Of a stretch of 17,319 nucleotides of DNA, positions 1-8,158 are shown piece after piece. The position numbers were made by a program, and so were the translations under genes. Numbering within the stretch: position 1 is the stretch's first letter; each line of letters starts with the position of its first letter. A model generated the notes under the pieces. The model did not search any database. It was not told the origin of the DNA and saw nothing but the letters and a program-made list of their open reading frames with translations. This DNA comes from Oscillospiraceae bacterium (GTDB lineage: Bacteria > Bacillota > Clostridia > Oscillospirales > Ruminococcaceae). The DNA is taken from the NCBI GenBank assembly GCA_016296165.1, contig JAEDJV010000048.1, forward strand, positions 1 to 17,319. Direction: 5' to 3'.

Positions 1-748
1 GAGCTGGATCGGTTACCGGAGGTTCAGTCACTGAAGGAGCTGTTGTTACATCTTCATCTTCTTTATCTTCAGTAGTAACAGGAGTTTTTGTAGTTGTGAC
101 CCAGCTTGAATTTTTGGGTTTGCTTGTTGTAAAAGCAGCCTTTTTTGGAGTCGTGGTGTAATTCCATGAATTGTTCCAGCCCCATGATTTTTCAGTTGTA
201 GTTACTGCTGTTGTTGTAGTTATTAATGTGAGTGCTGAACCGGAAATATCAGTTTCAGTAATCTGCGCAGCAGTTTCACGAGGCGTTTTGGATTCACCTA
301 CAGAGATCTCAACATTGTACGCGTAGTAAACGTCATCGTTATGCTGCGAAACTGCAGCGACAATCATTACGTTTGTATTTCCTGACTGTGAAAGTGTACG
401 CATTGTTCTTCCGTCATCAAAGAAAATACTCAGGTCGTCTATGTTGAAATCATCAATCTTAATCAGAGCTGCCTCAGGTACTCCGTTTGATTTTGCCAGA
501 GCAGATCTCAATGTTTCCTTTGCTGAAAAAGGCTCATCTGCAAATATCGGAGTTTCCGATGAAAATGCACCCATATAAACTGCTTCGTCAATAACATCGG
601 AAATCTTGATTGTTGCCTTGACGCCATTGGGTTCAGCAGGGGAATTTTCTTTATCTTTTTTCCCGAAAATAAAAATACTTATGGTTGCTGCAAATGCGAT
701 AATAATAATGAGGATAAGAATAAATATCGCAATATTTCTCTTAATCAT
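1..748 (-). CDS. Membrane-anchored Thr-rich surface protein, function unknown (3' end missing)
   Basis: The frame is open from an ATG at 748 to the left edge, giving 249 residues with no stop, so the C-terminus is outside the window. A GGAG-type ribosome binding site lies at 751-756. Residues 1-5 are basic, and about residues 6-28 form one strongly hydrophobic segment followed by KKDK. This looks like an uncleaved N-terminal anchor with the rest outside the cell. Residues 45-150 are a mixed, acidic, probably folded domain that I do not recognise. From about residue 170 the chain becomes low-complexity: Thr clusters, a Trp/Asn patch near 187-197, two further Thr/Lys/Pro stretches, an acidic patch near 227-233, then Pro/Thr. 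Such Thr-rich stretches serve as linkers in ruminococcal surface proteins, so another domain may follow. It is transcribed divergently from the ABC exporter. The function is unknown. Confidence 0.85.
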   Translation of the reverse strand, partial: MIKRNIAIFILILIIIIAFAATISIFIFGKKDKENSPAEPNGVKATIKISDVIDEAVYMGAFSSETPIFADEPFSAKETLRSALAKSNGVPEAALIKIDDFNIDDLSIFFDDGRTMRTLSQSGNTNVMIVAAVSQHNDDVYYAYNVEISVGESKTPRETAAQITETDISGSALTLITTTTAVTTTEKSWGWNNSWNYTTTPKKAAFTTSKPKNSSWVTTTKTPVTTEDKEDEDVTTAPSVTEPPVTDPA

Positions 749-816
749 TTTCTCCTGTCCCTCGTTTCATTTTGTTGTATATTTTTACTGCAGAAAATTA
801 TTACTCTACAGAAAAA

Positions 817-845
817 ATTATATCATTTATATAATTCTTTGTCAA
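817..845 (-). promoter_or_regulatory. Sigma-A type promoter for the anchored protein
   Basis: On the minus strand, TTGACA (840-845) and TATAAT (817-822) are both perfect consensus and 17 bases apart. A TGA directly before the -10 gives an extended -10. The expected start of transcription is near 810, leaving a leader of about 62 bases before the ATG at 748. Confidence 0.85.
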
Positions 846-909
846 TACTCATTAAAGCTTGGAACACAGTTTTTCATAAGGTTTAGTAATGAAAAAATAA
901 AAAAATATG

Positions 910-938
910 TTGTAAATAAAATATCGATGTGATATAAT
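910..938 (+). promoter_or_regulatory. Sigma-A type promoter for the ABC exporter operon
   Basis: TTGTAA (910-915) and TATAAT (933-938) are separated by 17 bases. TGA at 930-932 makes an extended -10, the same TGATATAAT block as in the divergent promoter. Transcription would start near 945, about 65 bases before the ATG at 1010. Confidence 0.8.
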
Positions 939-996
939 GTTTATATGTTTAGCAGGATAAACTGATATCACGCTGAACAAGGAAATATATATACAT

Positions 997-1001
997 GGAG
1001 G
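997..1001 (+). promoter_or_regulatory. Ribosome binding site that fixes the ABC ATPase start
   Basis: GGAGG at 997-1001 sits 8 bases before the ATG at 1010. It overlaps the in-frame ATG at 995, which therefore cannot be the real start. Confidence 0.85.
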
Positions 1002-1009
1002 TAACAAAC

Positions 1010-1945
1010 ATGGCACTGGAAGTGAAAAATCTTTCAAAAAAATACGGTGAAAAAACTGTAGTTGACAATCTTTCATTTACTATGAGTGAACCGGGAGTTT
1101 ATGCGCTTCTCGGTACAAACGGCGCAGGAAAAACAACATCAATAAGAATGATGCTGGGAATGCTTGCGCATGATACGGGAGAAGTTCTCTGGAACGGAAA
1201 ACCGCTTGATGCTGTATCATGCAACGTCGGATATCTTGCGGAGGAAAGAGGACTGTATCCTAAGTATTCGCTGATGGATCAGCTTTTATATTTTGCTTCC
1301 CTCAGAAACGTTTCAAAGAATGATGCGCAGCAGAGAATAAAATACTGGTCTGACCGTTTTGAAGTTGGTGAATATATTTATCCGGGCAAGACAAGTAAGG
1401 GCAAGACTCTTCCGCCTAAAAAACCGGAGCAGCTTTCAAAAGGCAATCAGCAGAAGATCCAGCTTATTTCCGCACTGCTTTCTGATCCGGAGCTTCTGAT
1501 TCTTGATGAACCTCTCAGCGGACTTGATCCGGTTAATACAGATCTTTTCAAATCAGTTATACACGAGCAGATAGACAAAGACAAATACCTTATCATGTCC
1601 AGTCACCAGATGCCGACTATTGAGGAATTCTGTTCAGACATAACAATTTTAAGCAAAAGCAAAACTGTATTACAGGGTAATCTTAATGAGATTAAAAAAA
1701 GTTACGGAAGGGTAAATCTTTTTGTAAAGTGTGAAGGCGAAATTCTTAATTTTGCAGAAAACTGCGGCCTGAAACTTGTGAGCCATAAGGAAACAGAATA
1801 TCAGTTTAAAGTAACAGGTGATGATCAGGCAAATGATTTTCTTGCAGAGATGATAAAAAACAATATCCTGATAGTAAAGTTCGAACTCAGAGAACCGTCA
1901 CTTCATGAGATTTTTGTTGAGAAGGTTGGTGGCGATAATGAATAA
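1010..1945 (+). CDS. ABC transporter ATP-binding protein (NatA/YhaQ-like)
   Basis: This 311-residue protein is the cytoplasmic ATPase that would power the two membrane proteins encoded next. Walker A is at 35-43 (GTNGAGKTT), the ABC signature at 142-147 (LSKGNQ), Walker B at 162-167 with the catalytic Glu167, the D-loop just after it, and the switch His at 199. The Q-loop reads GYLAEERGLYP, with Glu78 where most ABC ATPases have Gln; as I recall, this is usual in the NatA/YhaQ branch. About residues 220-308 form the extra C-terminal domain of that branch. Roughly residues 122-137, just before the signature, are a Lys/Gly/Pro-rich insert that looks longer than in typical relatives. The end overlaps the next gene by 8 bases. 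The substrate is unknown; NatA relatives include sodium exporters, but nothing here proves that role. Confidence 0.93.
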   Translation: MALEVKNLSKKYGEKTVVDNLSFTMSEPGVYALLGTNGAGKTTSIRMMLGMLAHDTGEVLWNGKPLDAVSCNVGYLAEERGLYPKYSLMDQLLYFASLRNVSKNDAQQRIKYWSDRFEVGEYIYPGKTSKGKTLPPKKPEQLSKGNQQKIQLISALLSDPELLILDEPLSGLDPVNTDLFKSVIHEQIDKDKYLIMSSHQMPTIEEFCSDITILSKSKTVLQGNLNEIKKSYGRVNLFVKCEGEILNFAENCGLKLVSHKETEYQFKVTGDDQANDFLAEMIKNNILIVKFELREPSLHEIFVEKVGGDNE

Positions 1946-3344
1946 AAGCGAACTTACAGGATGGAAAAAAATCTTTTCGTTTACTTTTATTCAGTATTAC
2001 AGGAGCAAAGCTTCGGTCATCTCACTCATTGTAATATGTCTTCTTATTATGCTTTCCGGACCTGTAATGTCTTTAATAGGGAGTTCCGGAGCCTCAAAAG
2101 TGCTTGAAAGCATAGGCGAATGCAAGATAGAAGAAGTATATATATTAAATGATACAGATATTGAATTTGATGCGTCGGGCTTTGCAGAGAAAAATGCTGA
2201 ATACTCAAAGATAAATTACATAGACACAGAAGAATCCCTCGATTCACTTCAGGAAAAGTTCAAAACAGATTCAGGGAGAGATCTTATTCTTCATATAAGT
2301 TTAAATGACGAAAAATACAATCTGACATTTTACAGATCGGAAAACAGTGAGATTTCAACTGTAAATACCGGAGTATTTTCAGATGCTGTGGAAATTTACT
2401 TTAAAACATGCCGAATGAAGCATGCGGGTATTTCACAGGAAACTGAGGAAATGCTTTCCTGCGACGCTGAAAGTTCAGTAGTTGATATTTCATCAATTTC
2501 AGAAAAGAAGGATGACGATTTTAATCCTTTTGAAATGACTTCAGTTATGATTTATGCATTTGTAATCATGATGATAGTACTTGTATCAAGTCAGCAGATA
2601 GCAGCCAGTATAGTAGTTGAAAAATCTTCAAAAGTTATTGAAACACTTCTTCTTTCGGCAAGACCTCTTGCGATAATAGTAGGAAAGACGCTTGCTACAA
2701 TGGTTGTAATAATCTGCAATTTTGTAATGATTATTATATCTGGCGGTATATCCGGAATTTTAACTTCAGTTCTGATGTCAGAAAAAATTTCAGAATCGTT
2801 TAGCAAAGCTGTTGAAAACATGAATAATATCGAAAGCAATGTAGAAGGAATAAACACTCCTGATCTGTCAGGAATGGAGAATATTGCAATTACTCCCGGC
2901 AGAATTCTCTTCGGAATAGTTGCGGTACTTATTACAACAGTACTTGCGTATCTCTTTTATTCAGTTATTTCCAGCGTAACAGGTGCGTCATGCAGCAGTA
3001 TGGAAGATCTCTCAAGTGCAAGTTCATTTATTTCACTTGCAACAGTTCTTGGCGTATATATGGTAATGGGCAGCGTTATGCTCAATAACGACTTGTTTAC
3101 AAACATTACTTATTTCTTTCCTTTCTCAGGAATATACATAGTACCGATTCATTATATTTTTGGTAAGGCTTCGCTTTCAGATCTCCTGATATTGTGGAGT
3201 GAGGTAATTATTCTGACTACTGTTCTCTTCAGATTTGCCGCTGTGATATATCAGGCTCTTATTTATCATAAAGGCGAGAGACTTAAAATTAAGAATATTA
3301 TCGCTCTTGTAAAAGCTCAGAAAGGAAGTGGAAAAGCGTCATGA
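1938..3344 (+). CDS. ABC-2 type transporter permease, first subunit
   Basis: This 468-residue membrane protein starts at the ATG at 1938, inside the end of the ATPase gene, with a GGTGG-type site at 1928-1932. The overlap implies translational coupling. One membrane segment at about 25-48 is followed by a large extracytoplasmic domain to about 200, rich in acidic residues. Further hydrophobic segments lie near 201-226, 248-280, 322-350, 363-382, 390-408 and 415-440. The loop after the second segment carries EKSSKVIETLLLSARP, the conserved cytoplasmic motif of ABC-2 permeases that contacts the ATPase. A second soluble loop lies at about 281-318. This layout matches NatB/YhaP-like permeases. 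With the ATPase and the next permease it should form a heteromeric exporter. The substrate is not known. Confidence 0.9.
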   Translation: MNKSELTGWKKIFSFTFIQYYRSKASVISLIVICLLIMLSGPVMSLIGSSGASKVLESIGECKIEEVYILNDTDIEFDASGFAEKNAEYSKINYIDTEESLDSLQEKFKTDSGRDLILHISLNDEKYNLTFYRSENSEISTVNTGVFSDAVEIYFKTCRMKHAGISQETEEMLSCDAESSVVDISSISEKKDDDFNPFEMTSVMIYAFVIMMIVLVSSQQIAASIVVEKSSKVIETLLLSARPLAIIVGKTLATMVVIICNFVMIIISGGISGILTSVLMSEKISESFSKAVENMNNIESNVEGINTPDLSGMENIAITPGRILFGIVAVLITTVLAYLFYSVISSVTGASCSSMEDLSSASSFISLATVLGVYMVMGSVMLNNDLFTNITYFFPFSGIYIVPIHYIFGKASLSDLLILWSEVIILTTVLFRFAAVIYQALIYHKGERLKIKNIIALVKAQKGSGKAS

Positions 3345-4627
3345 AAACAGTTTTCAGATTTACTTTTATGCAGCAGATCAAGTCAAAGTCTTACATAATA
3401 ACTACTGTTGTTATTGCTGCACTTCTGTTTGCACTTTCTCTCCTCGGTTTAATAATTGCCGGTAAAAATATGGACAGTGACAAAGATTCCGATCTGACCT
3501 TTGTTTATGTATGTGACAGCAGTTCTCTTGCGGGAATGGACTACAATCTCCTGCATCTGTCGGAAAATAAGCATTATAAAGATGTCGTTTTCAAAAATTT
3601 TGACGGAACGATAGAAGAAGCAGCTCATAAGGCTGGTGAAGAAAGCGACCATGCAGTTGCCTGTGAAATCAAAAATAAAGAAAACAAATTTGAAATATTG
3701 ATTGTTAAGCCGGAAAATTTCGCAGCTGACAACAAATCAGCGGAACGAATAGGAAACTACATGTGTAACAATCTCCGTTATGTAATGTATGAAAAGAGTG
3801 GGATCTCTGATGAACAGAAGACTGAACTTATGAGAAAGACCAGTGTTGAGATGTCAGTAATAGGCGAAGACGGTGCTTCTGAAGATCAGGAAATGCTTAA
3901 AAATTTCCTTCCTGCCGTTTTCGGTATTGTACTTTACATGATGCTTTGCATCTATGGTCAGAACGTTGCAAGATCAGTTGTCCTTGAAAAAGATTCAAAG
4001 ATGATGGAAACGCTTCTTGTTATGACAAAACCGTACAGCCTTATTTTCGGAAAGATTCTTGGAATATATTTCGCGGCTATGCTGCAGCTTGTGGTGTGGA
4101 TTGCATCGCTTAGTGCCGGTCTTGGAATGGGGATTTCTTCAGTTGATTCAATTGCAGACATGATTAATGAACTTCTGGCATCTTTCATTCAGAAAGGTGG
4201 TTTTTCACCGGCAGCTTCAGCAATTGCTCTGCTGACACTTCTGGTCGGTTTTTTGCTTTTTGTTGCACTTTCTGCATTGGTCGGAACATTTGCGTCAAAG
4301 TCGGAAGAAGTTCAGGCTTACTATGGAATATTCACGATTGTAATAGTGGTAAGCTGGATGTTCCCTTATATCAACTCTCTTAACGGAAACGAACACATTA
4401 TGAATATCCTGAGATATATTCCGTTTACTGCTCCTTTTACAACACCGGGTGATATTCTTCTCGGAAACATGAATATAATCCAGAGTATTATCAGTACAGT
4501 CATTGTTCTTGCAGCCAGCGTTGTAATTGTATTTCTTGCAGCGAAGGTTTACAAAGCTATGGTACTCTACAGAGGCGCACCGCCGAAACCAAAGGATATA
4601 ATTAAGATTATAAAAAAAGAAAGCTGA
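3341..4627 (+). CDS. ABC-2 type transporter permease, second subunit
   Basis: This 428-residue membrane protein has an ATG at 3341 that overlaps the stop of the first permease (ATGA), with a GGAAG-type site at 3324-3328. It has the same plan as the first permease: a hydrophobic segment at about 18-40, an extracytoplasmic domain to about 190, then several membrane segments. The loop LEKDSKMMETLLVMTKP corresponds to the ABC-2 coupling motif of its partner. The two permeases resemble each other in plan but clearly differ in sequence and length, so they probably form a heterodimer rather than being a recent duplication. A rho-independent terminator follows at 4653-4690, so this is the last gene of the three-gene unit. 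Confidence 0.9.
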   Translation: MKTVFRFTFMQQIKSKSYIITTVVIAALLFALSLLGLIIAGKNMDSDKDSDLTFVYVCDSSSLAGMDYNLLHLSENKHYKDVVFKNFDGTIEEAAHKAGEESDHAVACEIKNKENKFEILIVKPENFAADNKSAERIGNYMCNNLRYVMYEKSGISDEQKTELMRKTSVEMSVIGEDGASEDQEMLKNFLPAVFGIVLYMMLCIYGQNVARSVVLEKDSKMMETLLVMTKPYSLIFGKILGIYFAAMLQLVVWIASLSAGLGMGISSVDSIADMINELLASFIQKGGFSPAASAIALLTLLVGFLLFVALSALVGTFASKSEEVQAYYGIFTIVIVVSWMFPYINSLNGNEHIMNILRYIPFTAPFTTPGDILLGNMNIIQSIISTVIVLAASVVIVFLAAKVYKAMVLYRGAPPKPKDIIKIIKKES

Positions 4628-4652
4628 TAAAGAATTAACGTAATACAAATAT

Positions 4653-4690
4653 ACACCTTCGAATCGCACTCGTTTCGGAGGTGTTTTTAT
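4653..4690 (+). terminator. Rho-independent terminator of the ABC exporter operon
   Basis: An 11-base-pair stem (4653-4663 with 4674-4684, one G-T pair) encloses a 10-base loop. It is followed by a T run at 4684-4688. It lies 25 bases after the last exporter gene. The minus-strand side lacks a T run, so it is one-directional. Confidence 0.9.
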
Positions 4691-4713
4691 TAATAAATTC
4701 TATGCTGTAATTA

Positions 4714-4743
4714 TTGTAAAACTACTGTGTACTGTGGTATAAT
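4714..4743 (+). promoter_or_regulatory. Promoter for the addBA operon
   Basis: TTGTAA (4714-4719) and TATAAT (4738-4743) are 18 bases apart, and TGG before the -10 provides an extended -10. It lies between the exporter terminator and addB, so addBA should be transcribed independently. Confidence 0.75.
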
Positions 4744-4761
4744 GATTATTACGGAAAAATT

Positions 4762-4787
4762 TTTCGCTGCTTAATTGCAGGGCGAAA
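4762..4787 (+). promoter_or_regulatory. Hairpin in the addB leader
   Basis: TTTCGC and TGC (4762-4770) pair with GCA and GCGAAA (4777-4779 and 4782-4787) around a 6-base loop, with a 2-base bulge (GG). There is no T run, so it is not a terminator. It ends about 10 bases before the GGGGTG ribosome binding site at 4799-4804. A role in mRNA stability or translation is possible but unproven. Confidence 0.4.
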
Positions 4788-4809
4788 GTAATAAAACAGG
4801 GGTGAAAAA

Positions 4810-7800
4810 ATGATTAATTTTATACTTGGTGAAGCAGGGACCGGAAAATCAGCCTGTTTGATACAGAAGATAAAAGAATATGCCGGGAGTGATAAAAAGA
4901 TATTTGTTATTATTCCTGAGCAGTTTTCTTTTGAGTATGAGAGAAAGATGTACAATGAACTGGGCAGTGTTGTTTCCAATAAAATAAATGTTCTGAGTTT
5001 TACAAGACTTGCGAGGACGATATTTGATACGTTTGGAAATATGTCAGGTGAGTATGCTGATGACAATACAAAAACTGTAATTATGTATCTTGCGCTTAGT
5101 GAGATTCAGAAAAGCAAATCACTTACCTGTTACACAAAGCAGGCCGGAAGCAGAGCATTTATAAATGACCTGCTTGAAGTTGTTACTGATTTAAGGCATG
5201 CATCGGTAACTCCGGAGAAACTTGCATCAGGTATTTTATCTGCAGATGACAGGATCAGGGAAAAGGCGCTTGATTTATCACTTATTTATTCTGCTTATGA
5301 CCGCATACTCAGAGAAAAAGGATACAGGGATGGTCTGACGGATATAACGGAGGCTGCAGCACTTGCGAATATAAATGAATATTTTGAAGATTCAGTATTA
5401 TTCATTGATGAGTTTGATAACTTCAGTGTCGATGAACTTGAGATGATTGAAGTTGCTGTCAGTGAATGCTCGGATATGTATATTTCTCTGTGTACACCGG
5501 AAACTGAAAAAAAGGATTTTTCACTTTTTACTACTGTAAACGGCACATATAGTCAGTTAAAACATATTGCTGCAAAATATGAAAAGCAGCATCAGAACAT
5601 TTTACTTGACAAGAGACTCAGGTTTAAAAACAGCGCAGTAGAGCAGATCAGCCGTTCAGTTTTCAGAAAAAAGGAAAAAACCGTTCCGGCAGATGATTTA
5701 ATCAGGATAACTGAGGCGAAGGATCTTTATCAGGAAGCTGATTTTGTGTGTTCACAGATTAAGTATCTGGTGTTTGAAAAAGGATACAGATATGGTGAGA
5801 TCTCAGTTGCAGCGAGGCAGCTTTCAGACTATGACATGATACTTAAGGCAGCAATGGACAGATATGATATTCCGTATTTCTTTGGTACGCAAAGACCGGT
5901 TATGCATACCTCCGTTGTGATTATGATAACCTCTCTGATTGAGCTTGCCGGCTCTAAAAAAATCAGTACTGATACTCTCATAAAATACGCAAAAACAATG
6001 CTGACATCACTTGGTACAGAAGAGATCTCCGAGATTGAAAACTTCTGCTATAAGTGGAATATTGACGGAGATATGTGGAACGAGTGTTTCTCCGAAACAA
6101 GTCTTGTTTCATCAGAAGATGAAAAATATCTGAAATATATGGACAGTATAAGAGAGCGTCTTGTTGTTCCGATTATCAGACTCAGGGAAAAATGCAGGGG
6201 TCAGAATGTGTCAGTTATATGCAGAAACATTTACGGGTTTATCGAAACTCAGAAAATAATATCCGGTATAGAGCATCTTATCAATGACTACAATAAAAAA
6301 CAGCTTACGGACATGGCTTCTGAAATATACAGAATCTATAACAGCATCATGGATATTTTTACAGTAATGACCAACCTTATGGGAGAAGAAACACTCCCTG
6401 TGAATGTGTTTGGCGAACTGTTTACACTTGTTTTAAGACGTAACAAATTCCTCAATCCGCCGCAGAAACTTGATATTGTTTCTGTCGTTTCAGCAGAGAA
6501 GGCAAGACTTGAGAATCAGAAGGTGCTGTTTGTCATGGGAGCAAACGAAGGAATTCTCCCGTATTCAGTAAAGCAGAACGGAATACTAAGCGATACTGAC
6601 AGAGAATCTTTTGCACGTATAGGGATAGAACTTGGCAAGGATACGAAGACGCTTCTGACCGATGAGAGATTTTCTGTGTACAGGCTCCTGTCGGCAGTAT
6701 CTGAACGAATATACATCACATATCCTTTGTCCGATGCACAGGGCGGGGCGCGTTATCCTTCGTATATTCTGGCTCAGATAAGTACTTTGTTTAGCGACAA
6801 TATCAAAACATACGCCTCTGATTATGATATTCTGTTTTATTCTCCGACGAAAAAATCAGCTTACTACAACTATGTACAGAATATTGCTAAGGGTTCGGAA
6901 AAGACAGCTTCACTCAGAGCTGCACTCATGTCTGATGATGAATACAGAGGGAAGATAGAATACCTTGATTCTCTTAAGCCCGGTGCTGATCATCATATAG
7001 AAGACAGCCGGCTTATAAATCGTCTTATGAGTGACAGGCTGCTTTTATCAGCAACGTCATATGAGGAGTACAATCTCTGTCATTTTAAATATTACTGTCA
7101 TTATGCATTAAGAATAGCAGCAAGAGGTCAGAAGGAGATAAACCTTCTTGAACTTGGAAATCTTGTTCACATGTGTCTTGAAAAGATTTTCTCAGGATGT
7201 GCTTCAAAAGACGAATTTTTAAAGCTTACAGATGAACAGATTACTGCATATATAGACGAATTTTCTGCCGAATACAAGGAGAAAAATCTTGGCGGTGATT
7301 TCGGTAAAAATATACGTCTGAACAAAAAATTCGAGAAACTGACAGAAGATACTCTGACACTCGTTAATCACCTCAAAGAAGAACTGCGAAACTCAAAATT
7401 TGTTCCGGAAAAATACGAATTTGAGATTTCAGAGAAAAACGGTGTGAGGCCGGTTACTTTAAAAACAGGTGAGGGAATTGAGATAGTTCTGAGTGGGAAG
7501 ATTGACCGTGTGGATACTTTTGAGGATAACGGTGAGAAGTTCATACGTATAGTTGATTACAAAACCGGTACAAAAGTATTCAGTTTAAACAACGTTATTT
7601 TTGGAATAGACATGCAGATGCTGCTTTATCTGTTTTCGATAACAGGTGAAGAGGGTCCTTTCGGGGCTTCCGTTCCGGCAGGTGTTCTCTACATGCCTTC
7701 AGGAAAAATACCGCTTGACAGGGCAAGAAGTGATACTGATGGTTTAAGTAAACACCTGAACAAATATTATCACATGTCCGGGGTACTGCTTAAGGAACTG

Positions 7801-8154
7801 AAGGTTTTAAGGGCTATGGAGGAAGATATAGAAGGGATTTTTATCCCGGCCAGACTCACATCAGACGCGAGAAAAAAAGGAACATTTGATCTGGATAGCA
7901 GAATATCGTCCTGTCTTACACGTCCTCAGTTTGAACGGCTGAGAAAACATACTTTAAAACTTATAACTGATATGGCTAAGGATCTCTACAGCGGAAACAT
8001 ATCAGCTTCACCGCTTAACTTTGATAAAAACAGGAATGTATGCTCTTACTGTGATTATCGTGACATATGCGGCAACTTCCCGCGTATCAGGGAGAGAATA
8101 CTGCCTGACAATATCGATGAGATAACAAAAGAAATACTTGGAGAGGAGGAATAA
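4810..8154 (+). CDS. addB: ATP-dependent helicase/nuclease subunit B (AddB)
   Basis: AddB is half of the AddAB (RexAB) complex, which unwinds and degrades broken DNA ends up to a Chi site so that RecA can load. The 1114 residues fit the family. Walker A is at 7-14 (GEAGTGKS). The C-terminal RecB-like nuclease has Asp899 (KIDRVD), Asp916 and Lys918 (VDYKTG) and Gln936. The iron-sulphur staple has its first Cys at 757 (NLCHFKYY) and the last three at 1078, 1081 and 1087, with the C-x2-C-x5-C spacing known from Bacillus subtilis AddB. All key nuclease and cluster residues are present, so it should be active. The start has a GGGGTG site 5 bases upstream. addA begins 4 bases after its stop, as expected for a stable two-subunit complex. 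Confidence 0.97.
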   Translation: MINFILGEAGTGKSACLIQKIKEYAGSDKKIFVIIPEQFSFEYERKMYNELGSVVSNKINVLSFTRLARTIFDTFGNMSGEYADDNTKTVIMYLALSEIQKSKSLTCYTKQAGSRAFINDLLEVVTDLRHASVTPEKLASGILSADDRIREKALDLSLIYSAYDRILREKGYRDGLTDITEAAALANINEYFEDSVLFIDEFDNFSVDELEMIEVAVSECSDMYISLCTPETEKKDFSLFTTVNGTYSQLKHIAAKYEKQHQNILLDKRLRFKNSAVEQISRSVFRKKEKTVPADDLIRITEAKDLYQEADFVCSQIKYLVFEKGYRYGEISVAARQLSDYDMILKAAMDRYDIPYFFGTQRPVMHTSVVIMITSLIELAGSKKISTDTLIKYAKTMLTSLGTEEISEIENFCYKWNIDGDMWNECFSETSLVSSEDEKYLKYMDSIRERLVVPIIRLREKCRGQNVSVICRNIYGFIETQKIISGIEHLINDYNKKQLTDMASEIYRIYNSIMDIFTVMTNLMGEETLPVNVFGELFTLVLRRNKFLNPPQKLDIVSVVSAEKARLENQKVLFVMGANEGILPYSVKQNGILSDTDRESFARIGIELGKDTKTLLTDERFSVYRLLSAVSERIYITYPLSDAQGGARYPSYILAQISTLFSDNIKTYASDYDILFYSPTKKSAYYNYVQNIAKGSEKTASLRAALMSDDEYRGKIEYLDSLKPGADHHIEDSRLINRLMSDRLLLSATSYEEYNLCHFKYYCHYALRIAARGQKEINLLELGNLVHMCLEKIFSGCASKDEFLKLTDEQITAYIDEFSAEYKEKNLGGDFGKNIRLNKKFEKLTEDTLTLVNHLKEELRNSKFVPEKYEFEISEKNGVRPVTLKTGEGIEIVLSGKIDRVDTFEDNGEKFIRIVDYKTGTKVFSLNNVIFGIDMQMLLYLFSITGEEGPFGASVPAGVLYMPSGKIPLDRARSDTDGLSKHLNKYYHMSGVLLKELKVLRAMEEDIEGIFIPARLTSDARKKGTFDLDSRISSCLTRPQFERLRKHTLKLITDMAKDLYSGNISASPLNFDKNRNVCSYCDYRDICGNFPRIRERILPDNIDEITKEILGEEE
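8144..8149 (+). promoter_or_regulatory. Ribosome binding site of addA, inside the addB end
   Basis: AGGAGG at 8144-8149 lies 9 bases before the ATG at 8159 and within the last codons of addB. It rules out the upstream in-frame TTG at 8138, which lies before this site. Confidence 0.85.
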
Positions 8155-8158
8155 AAGG

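Noticed and set aside
785..822. Near-direct repeat CAGAAAATTAT / CAGAAAAAATTAT in the leader of the anchored protein
   Set aside because: The units are A/T-rich and imperfect, and overlap the promoter; chance similarity is likely.
606..932. Plus-strand reading frame of 108 codons
   Set aside because: It runs opposite to the anchored-protein gene and across its promoter; the product is low-complexity and there is no good ribosome binding site.
995..1009. Upstream ATG for the ABC ATPase
   Set aside because: It overlaps the GGAGG ribosome binding site at 997-1001, and the conserved protein sequence begins at the ATG at 1010.
1905..1937. Upstream ATG for the first permease
   Set aside because: It lies deeper inside the ATPase gene and adds a basic 11-residue stretch; the ATG at 1938 has the better-placed GGTGG site and the usual short overlap.
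4295..4669. Minus-strand reading frame of 124 codons
   Set aside because: It begins inside the exporter terminator and is the shadow of the second permease.
8138..8158. Upstream TTG start for addA
   Set aside because: The AGGAGG site lies after it and is correctly spaced for the ATG at 8159.
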